Source: Dillenia suffruticosa (taxonomy: Eukaryota > Streptophyta > Magnoliopsida > Dilleniales > Dilleniaceae). From it: DNA of 64,000 bases. Each line of letters begins with the position of its first letter. Position 1 is the first letter of the stretch. The stretch is from assembly GCA_033439265.1 (NCBI GenBank), contig JAVTVX010000009.1, forward strand, positions 7,715,109 through 7,779,108, written 5' to 3'. Below are positions 1-11,399 of the stretch, piece after piece. The notes under the pieces are model-generated. The model saw nothing but the letters and a program-made list of their open reading frames with translations, ran no database searches and had not been told where the DNA came from. The position numbers and the translations under genes are program-made.

Positions 1-267
1 CGAGTTTCCGTAAATAACTTAAATAACACTGTGATATTTTTCAAAACATTATAGCCAAATGTGGATGGTTTGCTCATAACACAAATATGGCAAAAGGGGT
101 GTATATATATGTACGTAAGCATGTATATGAGACACACCAAAAAGCCACAGGCTAATGAATGGGGGGAGAGAGCAAGAAAGAGAGAATGGATAGATTAATT
201 CAAGAAATGCGATGTTTGACAATTTTTGTCATCCTTATTTTAGGTCTCGAGAGAATGAGCAAAAAAG
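1..267. other. Unassigned AT-rich edge sequence
   Basis: No gene, repeat end or RNA is recognisable here. The sequence is moderately AT-rich with a short (TATATG)-like stretch near 100-125 and a purine-rich run near 160-190. Short open frames exist but resemble nothing. Confidence 0.3.
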
Positions 268-676
268 CACTAGCATGTGCGGTAGCCCAGTGCTTGCCTA
301 TGTGGTGGCCCATGCAAGCGCTTGCATGCATGCTGGCATGCGCGGTCAACCACACAGGCAGGCGCGATGGACCGTGTAGGCACTTTTAAGCGTGGTTACC
401 TCATGCGGGCATGCGTGGGTGGCATGCGCGGGCAAGCACGATGGCTCACGTGGGCGCTTTCATGCGCGGGCACCCGCATAGGGGCTTGAATGCGCGGCTG
501 CCTCGTGTGGGCATGTACAGTAGCCCACGCTTGCCCGTCTTGCCCGTGGCTAGCATGCACGGGCGCGCACGCGAGTGGTTGCATGTGCGGTTGCCCCGCG
601 TGGGCATGCACGGTAGCCCCGCACTTGTTTGCGTGTTGGCATGCACAAGGGGCCGCCCACGTTCGTGTTTGGCATA
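268..676. repeat. GC-rich low-complexity block
   Basis: This is an abrupt GC-rich island inside AT-rich DNA. It is built from degenerate short words around CATGCGCGGG, GGCATGC and TTGCCCG repeated in both orientations. Open frames run through it in several phases only because stop codons are rare in GC-rich sequence, and the translations are Cys/His/Ala/Gly-rich low complexity. It resembles in style, not in sequence, the GC-rich blocks inside the CACTA elements and the solo LTR further along the window. Confidence 0.6.
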
Positions 677-934
677 GCTTCCTATTTGCACTGTTTTGAC
701 TTTCCACAATAAATATTGCATAAAAATTCAAAAATTCACTTTTGCTAATATAAATTCCACTAAATTAAAGAAATGGAAAAAAATGGGAATAAATGAAAAA
801 AGAGAGAGAAAAATAGTGGGGAATTATAATAACAATATATAATATATATACTATATCATCGGTAAATGAAAGAGAATTAAGTAAATACAGTGCAAGAAAT
901 AGAAAAAATTAATAGGAATTACAATCAAGAAAAT

Positions 935-2230
935 TTAACTTTAGGTCTAAATGTTGTTGCTTTTTCTTTACTTTCACTAGGAGAGGATGCACTTGCACTC
1001 GCAGGAGAAGAGAATGGAGCAAGAGATGAACTTTCTCTGATAACATCACGGATGTCAAAAGGATTATTATCGCTACCATTGGGAGGAGAACTGAATGAAG
1101 CCCCGAGGAGGAGAATCGAATGAACGCACAGTAAATGGGTAGGCAGAGGTTTGCATGTAAGAGATCAGATAAGGATGAGGTGGTCTAGGTTTGGTGGTGG
1201 TTACAATAGAGAAAGAAGGTCCAGCTGGTCTTGTTACTTGCAAATGGTCTCTTTTTCACAAAATAAAATCGCTATTCACCTTTATATCAGCAGATATACT
1301 TATCAAGTCAAATAATATTTTTCTATGTTCTTCCTTATTGTGTTGTTTGAATTCACCAAAACTATGTCTCATTTCACCTACTTCCCTCCAAACTTCTCCT
1401 ACTTCCCTCCGAATTTCGTCAAATTTCTCATCAACGCTATCCATGAACTATGTTTTCATACTATAGATACATTCAAAGAATTCATTCAACTTAGTATTCT
1501 CATTCTCATTCCTAGTCTCGTTATTCGCTTCTGGCACTGGTCTATGTTCAGGCTCTGTCCTATATTCTACACCTTTTTCTTTACATTCATTTCACAAATC
1601 TTATAAACTCTATGTAAGGTTTTATCATTTATACCACTTTTAAAACTTAATTACACATTATTTTCCTTTCGTAAACTTATTCCTTCACTTTTTAAAATAC
1701 CGATAACCACGTTGCAATATGACAAATTTGAATTTTAAGAAACTCTTGTGGTTATCATAAAGTAAGGAAGAAAAAAATGCGAACCTGTTTTTTTCTTTCA
1801 ATAATGCGCGCCATTAGCTAAAATCATCTTGAGTAATAGGTGTATGATTATCTGCCCATGCCTTAATAGGTGTATGATTAGAAAGTGAAGAATTCTTTCA
1901 TGAAATTTTAAATCCGTCACATTTGTACTAGAAGTCTCTAAACTAGTATCATTAAATGCTATCGAGCATCCATTAGTATCTTAGTTTACAAATATGGGAT
2001 ACATTATTCATTGTCGACCTACTAAATACCACATTTAATGCATATCATTCTCGAATTCACTTCAATTTTTTGATCATCAAAATAATTTTGAAAAGTACAT
2101 GATGTAATTTTACCATTAATAACAATATAATCCTAACTATCAATTTCTTTCATATTATTGTAAAAAATTCTCACTACGTTCTCATAAATTTTTTGGCTTG
2201 GATTGAGAATCCAAGAAAAACATATTTGTT
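935..2230 (-). pseudogene. Decayed plant-transposon-protein remnant (PF20167-like) with coiled-coil tail
   Basis: Read on the minus strand from about 2230 down, broken frames contain stretches such as VVRIFYNNMKEIDS and MARIIERKK. These resemble the 'putative plant transposon protein' domain found in many plant retroelement-derived proteins. Further downstream, about 1600-1256, comes a Glu/Arg/Lys-rich heptad-like segment (FDEIRREVGEVWREVGEM) likely to form a coiled coil. A Ser/Pro-rich tail ends at a stop near 935. At least two in-frame stops and a frameshift near 1110 separate the pieces, so no complete protein is possible. The family assignment is from remembered sequence character, not a search, and is tentative. 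The role of this domain family is unknown. Confidence 0.4.
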
Positions 2231-2736
2231 TTAAATAATTTGCATGCTTTAAATATATGCTCTATAGAAAATCTCAATTTATTAAACAACCATTAGTAAT
2301 GTTTCGATGATAAAATATTTTCTGAAATAGTTTGCTTTTTTTAAGAGAAGGAAACTTCCTGCTATTATATTTTTCTGATTTTATCATAATTTCTTGTCTT
2401 TTCGAGAGTAGGCCATTTGTGAGTGAAAAGTGAAAACAATGTTTGATTAAAAGAAGGGGTAAGAGGAAGAAGAAAAAGGAAAAGGAGCCAAGGTGAGAGT
2501 TTGAGGAGAGTTTGTGAGAGAGAGAGAGAGTGAGAGAAGATTTCTTTAATTTTATATGTGTGTGTGATTGAGTGGATTTGAGTGGATGTGTTATTTTGTT
2601 GTTGTGGTGTGTTTTGTTGTTGTGTTCTATAAGTAGGTATGTGCTTGTCATGTAGAACTACTCAAGAACTTTTGGTTGTATACCGCAATGGGCCTTGGGT
2701 TGATTTTTTGAACATGTGAACATTGAACATTTTCTC
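2231..2736. other. Unassigned AT-rich sequence
   Basis: The stretch holds a short GA run near 2518-2532 and a GT-rich patch near 2560-2630. No coding or repeat signature was recognised. Confidence 0.3.
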
Positions 2737-2960
2737 TATTGGCTTGTCAAGATGACAAGATTTTCTTTTCTTGTTTTTGTTTTGGTTTTTGTTTTATGCT
2801 TTTCTTTCATTTTTTTTTACATTTTCTATATTGGCTTTTCAAGATGACAAGCTTTTCTTTTTTATTTGTTTGTATATGGCTATGGCTATGGGCTAGAATA
2901 TTTTTGGGTTGTCAAGATAACAAGCTTTCCTTTTTTTTTTTTGCCAAGCTTGTCAATTTG
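2737..2960 (+). repeat. Degenerate tandem repeat with CTTGTCAAGATGACAAG core
   Basis: The core GGCTTGTCAAGATGACAAG followed by a T-rich tract recurs near 2737, 2830 and 2905, with a partial copy near 2943, a period of roughly 75-95 bp. Each core contains the small inverted pair CTTGTCA/TGACAAG. The sequence is non-coding in appearance. Confidence 0.5.
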
Positions 2961-3515
2961 TTGTGAACTTTGTCTATTTTTTTGTTCTCAGTGTGTGGAT
3001 TTGTTGTTGGACCAAACACATACGGATATAGGTTAGGGTCTTCTCTTAATAATAAAATAAAATAAAATAAAATTGAGCCATAAGTTAACAAAATCAATAA
3101 ACAATATATAACATATAAGAATATATGGATTTTTTTCCTCTCAGATTGTTGCAGTTTTGCACAACTAATATTTTTTGTATATAAACCTAAAACACTTAAA
3201 TTACTAATAATACATTATTTAAATTAGTAATTGAATTAATATCGATAATTATTATCTTTTATTATTATTATTAATTTTATATAATTAGATTGATATTTAT
3301 AATTAATTAATTTATAATGTCATATATAATGAATTGTTATACATTATATATGTAATTTAGTATTAGTCATAATTTGCCACTATATATATTATATATATTA
3401 ATTAAATACAGTATATATATATAGTATTAAAATAACATAATTTCACATTACATATAACTAATATAATATAATATAGTAGTGATGTATAGTAATATAGTTG
3501 TGATAGAATAGAGTA
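2961..3515. other. AT-rich spacer
   Basis: Strongly AT-rich sequence with many TATA-like strings such as runs of ATATATTATATA. No gene or defined repeat was seen. Confidence 0.3.
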
Positions 3516-3599
3516 CACTACAAAATAAATGCTATATATGCAGATGGCAAAAAACCATGCAGTAAACCTAGTAAAACCGTCGACAGAACCTTCTCCAAT

Positions 3600-4560
3600 G
3601 GATGGACTTTCGATTGGCTATACACCAATCAAGATTGGTCTCTACCGACAGTTCTAGTCACCGTTGGAGCATGTCCCGACCTATACAGATGGTTGGAGAA
3701 GTGTTGAAAACTGTCTCAACTTATATCGATTTAAAAAATATTGGTAAAAGTTACAACCTATTATTATCAGTTATCAGATGTATTAGAAAATATTACTACA
3801 TTTATCGTCGGTCACCATAAGTGTTAAGAATAGTTATTATATTGTATCTGTTTAAAAAAGATTGGTAAAAGTTACTACCTATTATAGTCGGTTATCACAT
3901 ATGTTAGAAAATATTATAACATTCATCGTCGGTCACCATAAATATTAAGAATTGTTATTGCCTTGTATCGGATTAAAAAAAATCGATAAAAGTTACTAAC
4001 TATTATTGTTAGTTATCACATGTATTAGAAAATGTTATTATATTTATTCTCAGACACTATAAGTGTTAAGAATTGTTATTGCTATTTATCGATGGTTATC
4101 ACAAATGTTTATAAATGTTACCACTTTATCATCGGGTACATAGGTGTTACGAATTACTTTTTTATTTCGATTACACAGAAGTATTAGAAAATGTTAATAG
4201 GTTTATCGTCGTTACCAAGTGTTAGGAAAATTACTATATTTTATTATTAATATTGTCAGTTAGAAAAAAAAAAAAAAAAGGATCGGGATCAGTTACCACA
4301 TGTATCATCGGTTACTACATGGTTAAGAAATGCTGTTACTACATGATTAGGAAATATTACTACTTTTTTATCTCGTTTACGACATTTCTTACTATAAGTT
4401 ACTACTTACTATAATATATTCTTACTATAAGTCATTATCTTGTATCACATATCTTACTATAACTTACTATCTTATATCATCAATTACTTGTTTACCAAAA
4501 GTATTAGAAAAGTTGATTGGTTGATTAAAAAAATGGTTAGAAAAAATTATTATCTTTGTA
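3600..4560 (+). repeat. Left subterminal repeat array
   Basis: Tandem degenerate units share GTGTTAGAAAATGTTACTA and TTATCGTCGGTTACCA-like words at about 50-60 bp spacing. Subterminal repeats next to CACTA ends are binding sites for the ORF1/TnpA-type protein in the well-studied En/Spm family; that role is inferred here. Confidence 0.6.
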
Positions 4561-4699
4561 TAAATTATAATAGGAAATGTAATCGCATCATCGTCATCAT
4601 AGCTTAGACAACTATTTTTGTGGGAAGATTACTACTTCTGATTATCACAATATTAGGAAAGCAACACTGATTACAAAAATAATATAAAACATATAACAA

Positions 4700-5600
4700 T
4701 CTTGATGGCTACATATAAAAAAAATCACTTGTCCTTTTCTGAGATGCTATTGTATAGCCAAAAATGTTATCATCACAATTTGAAAGCAGAATCCCAATAG
4801 TAGCAGTATGTGATGAACTTGCATCACCAAAAATGTTACCATCACACAATTTGAAAATAGAATCCTAGCATGCCAACACAATCTATTCATAAGACAAACT
4901 TTATGCAGATTCATTCAATCTATTTATAAAAACAGTAACTAGTGAAATAATGAAATGAATATTGATATATGGTAAAAAAATAGTTGTAAATGAAAATGTT
5001 ACCTTTTGGGATAGAGTCAGGTAGCGATGATGATGGTTGGGCTCTATGTGCACTCCCAACATCTGATGGTATTGAAGGAATCTAATAATATAAATAATTT
5101 GGATTATTATTTAAAGATAAAAATGAAATTAGTAACATTGTGTTGAAATCTTACTTGAACACCAACAAACCTTGCTTCATTAACCAGATTCATTAATTCA
5201 TCTTGCCGACTTCCAGCATCCATAACAACATGCATAAGAACATTGCTAACCAAATTAGTAAGATTATGATTCTGTTCAATTAATCGTTCTATCATAATAG
5301 TCACATCTCCGTTCTGTATGGTTGAATACAGGTGTTGTGATGGAGTTATAACTTTTCCCACACATCTAATTTTTCCCCTCGAATCAGGCCCTATAACTTT
5401 GGATACAATCTCACTTTTCCAAGATAAATTCCAATTTTCTAATTGTCCTTCTTCATTGTCAGTAGACTCAATTCCATTTTTCATCATTTCCTGTGAGAAG
5501 TAATCAAACGTTAGTATCCATAAACATATGAATTACAATTATATAAAAATAGTCATCCATACCACAACTTTAATGCTTTCGTAGAAACTAAACTGTCATC
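4700..5600 (-). pseudogene. ORF1 (Transposase_24-like) 3' half, left arm
   Basis: The longest open piece lies at 5107-5487 on the minus strand (126 codons, with MMKNGIESTDNEEGQ near its start). It parallels the plus-strand copy at 7923-8240 residue by residue (IVSKVIGPDSRGKIRCVGKV against IVSKIKGTDLRVRIKCVGKV). A second coding patch at about 4985-5080 (Ser/Pro-rich, SSSLPDSIPK) and a third at 4700-4900 match the plus-strand copy at 8310-8390 and 8470-8600. The 4700-4900 patch is partly duplicated in tandem. The N-terminal half, present in the right arm from 7260, is missing here. This makes the gene a truncated inverted copy. Confidence 0.6.
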
Positions 5601-5605
5601 TATTT

Positions 5606-7250
5606 AATGAATTTTTAAAAATATAACACTATATTATATAAATTACTAATTTGTATATATCATGAATGGCTATAAACTATTTATTTATATATATCACGGC
5701 ATGTGCACAGTGGTGCAGGCATGCTTATGCGCACATGCCCACCTCAGCCACTGTTGACATGCGTACCGTTTGGGTGAAGTCACATTTTCAATTATAAAAT
5801 CTGAAATATGAATTAAGTATAATGATGAATCATATGGTGTAATTAACACTATTAATTTAAATAATATAATGATATAAAATTAAAACATAGCATGGTATGT
5901 ATATAGTATATATTGATATACAAGTCGTATGAAATATAAGTGGTAATAATAATATAGTAATAATATAATAATAATGTAATGATAATATAAAAATGTAATA
6001 ACTGAATTTTTGAACAACACGTAATGTAATGTGTAATAATAAAGAAAAGGTAAAGGATAAAAGTGGGTAAAGATAAAAAGTGTGAAAAATTCAGTTTGTG
6101 AAAAAAATAGCATGTGTGTAGTACCATGCATGCACAGTCTACCACGCATGCACATGCACACAGATACACACATACACACATCTGCCACTGCTACATGTGC
6201 ATTGCCTAATCCATTATTGGGCAAAGTCACATTCCTCAATTATAAAAATTTAAATATGAATCAAGTACAATAATGATATAATTAATATTATTAATTTAAA
6301 TAATGTAATAATACGAAATTAAATGATATGTATGCAATGTAATGTAGTAACAATATTACAGTAATAGGAGATAACAATTGTGTGCTACTGACTGAAACAA
6401 AAACACAAAAATACAAAACTGATGATATAATAAAAAAAGGTAAGCTGGGATGAAATTAAAGCCACAAAACTATGTGATGTAATAATGAAAAAGGCGGTAA
6501 AAAGTAAAAGCATGAAAAAGGCGTGAAAAATGACGGGATTTTGAAAATTTGTTTGTGAAAATAATAGTGACATAACTAAATCTAATATACTATAAATCAT
6601 TCTACGCAAACCATTAAAACTTCTCTTTCCCTTCAAAAGCTCTCCTCCCCTCAAAGCTATCAAAACTCCCAACTCAATCAAAATCTCATTCCTATCAAAT
6701 ATTTTCAACCAAAAATCAAATTGAACTTTTTACTGAATCACTTTATAACATATATTCATCAAATCATTTGCAAACTTTTATAAATGGTAATCACATTTTT
6801 TAAAATAAAAATTGGGTTCTACTGCATTTTGAAACATTTTAAATTTTTCTAACTTGTGATCAATATGGGACAAACTAAATAAAGGATGAGTATTGTAGCT
6901 AACCATGAAAAATCACAACCATGCCAAGAATAACTTGAATATGGAGAAACCTAATCATCCCAATATGCTACCTCAAGTTTAGTTTAAAAACAGATCATTA
7001 GTAATTATCTATTTCTGGTTTTTTATTTTGAGCAATTCTCTTTATACTCTATTGGTACGATCTTTACTAGATTTCTTGGCTCTATAGTCGGAGTGTATTT
7101 GATTACTTCAATAAACTATAGAATTTAGCATGATATACCAATAGAATATAAAGAGAACATGTGAAAAATTGTACAAGTATCTAGTTTTATTAGTAAATTA
7201 TACAATCACATAAATGGAAATCAATATATCTAATTTTATTTTTTACATAT
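5606..7250. other. Central loop region of the inverted-duplication element
   Basis: This separates the two arms. It contains a roughly 440 bp imperfect tandem duplication (about 5695-6115 and 6115-6570). Each unit starts with a GC-richer CATGTGCACAC-like patch, followed by TTGGGTGAAGTCACATTTT or its variant, AT-rich sequence, and a TTTGTGAAAA-type end. A short inverted repeat lies at 7036-7157. No convincing coding sequence was found before about 7250. Confidence 0.45.
7036..7157. repeat. Short inverted repeat (22 bp arms)
   Basis: The arms TTCTCTTTATACTCTATTGG at 7036 and its complement ending at 7157 match at 21 of 22 positions with about 78 bp between them. It could be a tiny MITE or a transcript hairpin. 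No target duplication was identified. Confidence 0.5.
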
Positions 7251-7259
7251 TTGAATTGT

Positions 7260-8610
7260 AGTCAAAGATTACTTTCAAGCCACTTACAGATGACATTAAA
7301 AAATGGGTTATTAGAAATTTGTGTGACAAATGAAAAAGTTTTAAAAATAATCTGAAATCAAAATGGTTCGATGATTTACCAAAAATAGATGACAATAGCA
7401 AGAGAATGAAAAATGAAAAGATTGATCCAAATCATTACAAGGACCTTGTTACTTTCTGGTTAAGTGATAAAGGGAAGGTACAAGTTAACAATTTTTCTTA
7501 GTACTGGTATTGACTTGTATTCTAATACATTCACATGTATTCTAATACTCTGTGCTAGGAAATTAGTAAAAGAAATTTAACATGTCGTGCAAAGTTGGCA
7601 GATCCATATTGCTTAGGATCTATGTCATTTGTCAAGCTCATATATGAGAAGGTATAAACAATTCATATTTTATTTTCCTTATAATTAATTTTACTACATA
7701 ATATTTCAAATATTTCAAAGTGGAACCACTTTTATCATTACATACGACACAATCTGGAATACAACATTGTAGATTTGAACTTTATATTATAAGTAAAACC
7801 TAATCAGATGGCAGTTTAGTTTCTATAAAAGTATCAGAAGTTGTGGTATGGATGACTATTTTTATGTGATTTTAATTGATATGTTTATGGACATTCACAT
7901 TTGATTCATTTACTTCTCACAGGAAATAATGAAAAATGGAATGAAATCTATTGAGAGTAAAAAAGGGCAAGTAAAAAGTTTGAATTTATCTTGAAAAAAT
8001 GATATTGTATCTAAAATTAAAGGGACTGATTTGAGGGTCAGAATCAAATGTGTGGGAAAAGTATCATAATGTATGCATTCAACCAGACTTGAAAACGAAA
8101 ATATGACTATTATAATGAAACGAGAGCAATGTTCTTATACATGTTGCTATGCATGTCAGAAGTGAACAGCAAGATAAATTGATGAGCATGGTTAATGAAG
8201 TAAGATTTATTGTTAGTGTTCAAGTACGAATATAATTTCTTTGGTTTTCACCACAATCTTACTAATTTCACTTTTGTTTTTTAATAATAATTCAAATTAT
8301 TTATATTGTTACCTTCCTCCAATACCAGATGCTAGGAATGCACATAGAAACCAACCATCATCATCATCACCACCTGATTCCATCCCAAAAGATAATATTT
8401 TCATTTACAACTATTTTTTATAATGTACAATTATATTATATTCATTTCACTACTTATTTTTATGAATAGATTGACATGAAAGTTCATGCAGAGGCTGTAC
8501 TTTCAAATTATGATAATAACATTTTGGGTGATCAAAGTGATGCAATTTTTGAATGAGCATCTCAAAATGAAAAGATATGCAGTAGTGAGACATGCAATCT
8601 TTTTTTTTTG
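7260..8610 (+). pseudogene. ORF1 (Transposase_24-like, En/Spm ORF1) remnant, right arm
   Basis: Plus-strand coding blocks appear in order. The first, about 7265-7480, includes SKITFKPLTDDIKKWVIRNL. The second, about 7559-7652, includes EISKRNLTCRAKLADPYCLG followed by MSFVKLIYEK, typical of the plant Ptta/En/Spm transposase family (Transposase_24). Then come the block from 7923 (EIMKNGMKSIESKKGQ), a Ser/Pro-rich block near 8310-8390, and a final block near 8470-8600. GT/AG-like boundaries such as TTCTCACAG before 7923 suggest introns. In-frame stops (for example after KSLNLS) show it is dead. In active CACTA elements this protein binds subterminal repeats and helps excision. Confidence 0.55.
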
Positions 8611-8689
8611 TTATTCTATTAATGTATCAATCATTCTCATTAATACGAGAATTACGTTTATATTGTTTTAGTAATTTCTTTATTTTATA

Positions 8690-9800
8690 GTCTCTAACAT
8701 TTCCTAACATTTCTAATATTTTAATAATCAATGATAAAAAGATAGTAATATTTCAAATCACTTATGGTAAGCGAAGATGATAAAAAGTAGTACATTTCAT
8801 AACACTTGTGGTAATGGACAATGATGCATAAAAGATAATAATTTTTGCTAACCCTTTTCTAATCAAATCAAGACAAAAAGTAACTTTTCTAACACTTCTA
8901 TAACCAACAATAAAATAGTAACATTTCCTAACATTTATAGTAATCAATGATATAAGATAGTAACTTATACTAGCATATAGCACTTATAATAACCAATGAT
9001 AAAAGTACTAACTTGTGGTAACATATGTGGTAACCTGATACTTATAGTAACCGATAATACAAGTAGTAATTTATGCTAATATATGTCATAACTGATGATA
9101 AAAGTTATTTCCTAACCCTTTTCTAGCGGACAATAAAAGTAGTAATATTTTTTGACACTTATGCTAACCGATGATACAAGATAGTAATTTATACTAACAT
9201 ATGTGATAACCCACAATAAAAGTTAGTTATATTTTCTAACCATTTTCTAACCCACGATAAAATGAAGTAACATTTCCTAACACTTGTAGTAACCAACGAT
9301 ACAAGACATTAACTTATACTAACCCATGTGATAACTGACGATAAATGACTATAACTTTTATAAACGCTTTTTCTAACCGACGTGGTAATGATAGTAAAAG
9401 TTAATAACATTTGATAACACTTGTGTAATCGATAATAAAAGCGCAGCTCGTAACACTTGTGTATCCAATACTAAAAATATTAACATTTTCTAACGTATAT
9501 AGTTAATGACTATAAATAGCAATAACAATTCTTAACAGTTATATGACTAATGATAAAGATAGTAACATTTTCTAACAATTATGATAATTGACAATGAAAA
9601 ATGTAGTCACATTTCGTAACATATTCGATTACCAACAATAAATAGCAATAACAATTCTTAACAGTTATGGTGACTGACAATAAAGGTAGTAACATTTTCT
9701 AACACACATGATAACCGATAATAAAAGATAGTAACTTTTACTAACGCTTTTGAAACCGATAATAAAAAATAGTAGTTTTTACCAACACTTTTCTAACCGT
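8690..9800 (-). repeat. Right subterminal repeat array
   Basis: Degenerate units such as TAACATTTTCTAACACTTATG and GTAACCGATGATAAAAGTAG recur every ~50-60 bp. They are the reverse complement of the left array at 3600-4560 and together with it form the outer part of the element's inverted arms. Confidence 0.6.
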
Positions 9801-9972
9801 CCACATAGATCTGGGAAATGCTTCAATAGTGATCAAAACTATTAGGATAGATCTATCCCAACTGATGTATAGCTAACTGAAGGTCCATCCATTGGAGAAG
9901 GTTGTGTCGATGGTTTAATTAAGTTTAGCAAACGGTTTTTGTCAATCTCGATAGGGTATTTGTTTTGTAGTA

Positions 9973-11290
9973 CAAGAATACAACTCTTTCCTCTTTGCTT
10001 TCTCTTTAGTGTTAGGGGTATTATGGAAAGTTTACCTAACACAAATGTCTATTTTGTTTAGCTTAACTCTAGGTTTAAACTCTTTATTCTTCTCATTGTT
10101 GCAAAATTTAGTAATTTCAAATAAAAGATCGTCATCTCATTTATTTTGGGTGGATTACCTTATAGAGTTTTAGGGCTTGAATATATCGAACTCATCAATA
10201 TACTTTCTCAAGGAATAGATGAGAGACGTCCAAGATGGAGGTCAAGGAATAGTTGATTTGAGGTAAACAAATGAAAAATATGGAGAAGTCTTGAAAAGTA
10301 TCGAGGCTAGATAACAATTGCACCACAAATGAGAGGAATACTATCCAACACAAATCAAAACTGGGTAAAGGAAAGTGTTATAGATGATATTCATGGTCAT
10401 CTAATACTAGAAACAATTATTGTGAATCCATGAGAGAGAGATGTGGTTATGTTCTAAGGACAAAAGAGATGGTAAAAGTCAAGAAAATCATGATCATCCA
10501 CCATAATATACATACTTCATCCACACTTTACACTTCGTACACATATATAATCCCAACATCCATCAATAACACTTAAAATATTAAAAAGAAAACCATCAAT
10601 CACAAATCTATAATATACTATAAACATCCATCAACCACAAAATACATATAATATAACTCCAAATATCCATAAGGTACAAATATAATATAAATACAATTTC
10701 AAAAAAAAATAAAGAAGTCGCAAATAATTATTTAATTAAGTTAAACAGGCGAATATATAATATTTAAAATGTATCCATAATGATATCCCATAAAATAGAT
10801 TATACATAATATACCATCAAAAAAATTAATTGTAAAATATACAACCCGTTGTCCATATGGAGAGGCACTACTATCACATACTACTGATATATTATTAATA
10901 ATACCTACTTTTCTAGTTTTTGTAAAGTTGTTTGAAAAGTTTGCATCAATTCATAAAATATAGGACCAAAAATTTTTAAATAAGACGAAGTTACAACCTA
11001 TATATGCAAGATAATAATAAACAAACAGATAGTTCAACAAAACCTTCAACATTTTCCAAGATAATTGTTTCGTCAACTACACTCTTAAATGAATATCTAT
11101 ATGTAGATGGAACTTTATACTATGTTACCAAAGATGATCTCTTGTGAAGTGTCATTTTGATTCATTTTAGGGCACTCATCAATAATTGCTCGTGGTGTTT
11201 TTTCAAATGTTTTCACAATCATTGTACCTTTTAATTTCATTCTTTGTTGAAATATAACTATAACTAAATCAACAAATAATAAACAGATTA
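9973..11290. other. Unassigned AT-rich sequence
   Basis: No gene was recognised. A minus-strand stretch near 11100-11250 stays open for about 44 codons and could belong to the decayed CACTA gene that follows, but nothing identifies it. Sequence near 10440-10740 is very AT-rich with repeated CCATCAA/ATAATAT words. Confidence 0.3.
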
Positions 11291-11399
11291 TAAATATAAA
11301 TTTGAAAACTCCTCTAAAGATAATAATAAGAAATATATTTTACTTAACAATAATTCTGAACATAAACAATTAAATATAAGTTTGAGGGATACATATAGA

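Larger units (their letters stand above)
3516..9972. mobile_element. CACTA-type element organised as a large inverted duplication
   Basis: The left end begins CACTACAAAATAAATGC. The right end, read in reverse complement, begins TACTACAAAACAAATAC, so the canonical first base has changed from C to T. The two ends stay alignable for more than 100 bp, sharing for example ACCTTCTCCAATGGATGGAC. Next come degenerate ~50-60 bp subterminal repeats in opposite orientation (about 3600-4560 and 8690-9800), then parts of the same ORF1 gene in opposite orientation (about 4700-5600 minus, 7815-8610 plus). The 3 bp next to the two ends (GTA, CAA) do not match, so no target duplication is preserved. There is no TNP2 transposase inside, so it is non-autonomous. 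Confidence 0.7.

Noticed and set aside
2274..2651. 125-codon minus-strand frame
   Set aside because: Low-complexity Leu/Ser/Thr/His sequence from a purine-rich stretch and GT-rich patch; no domain.
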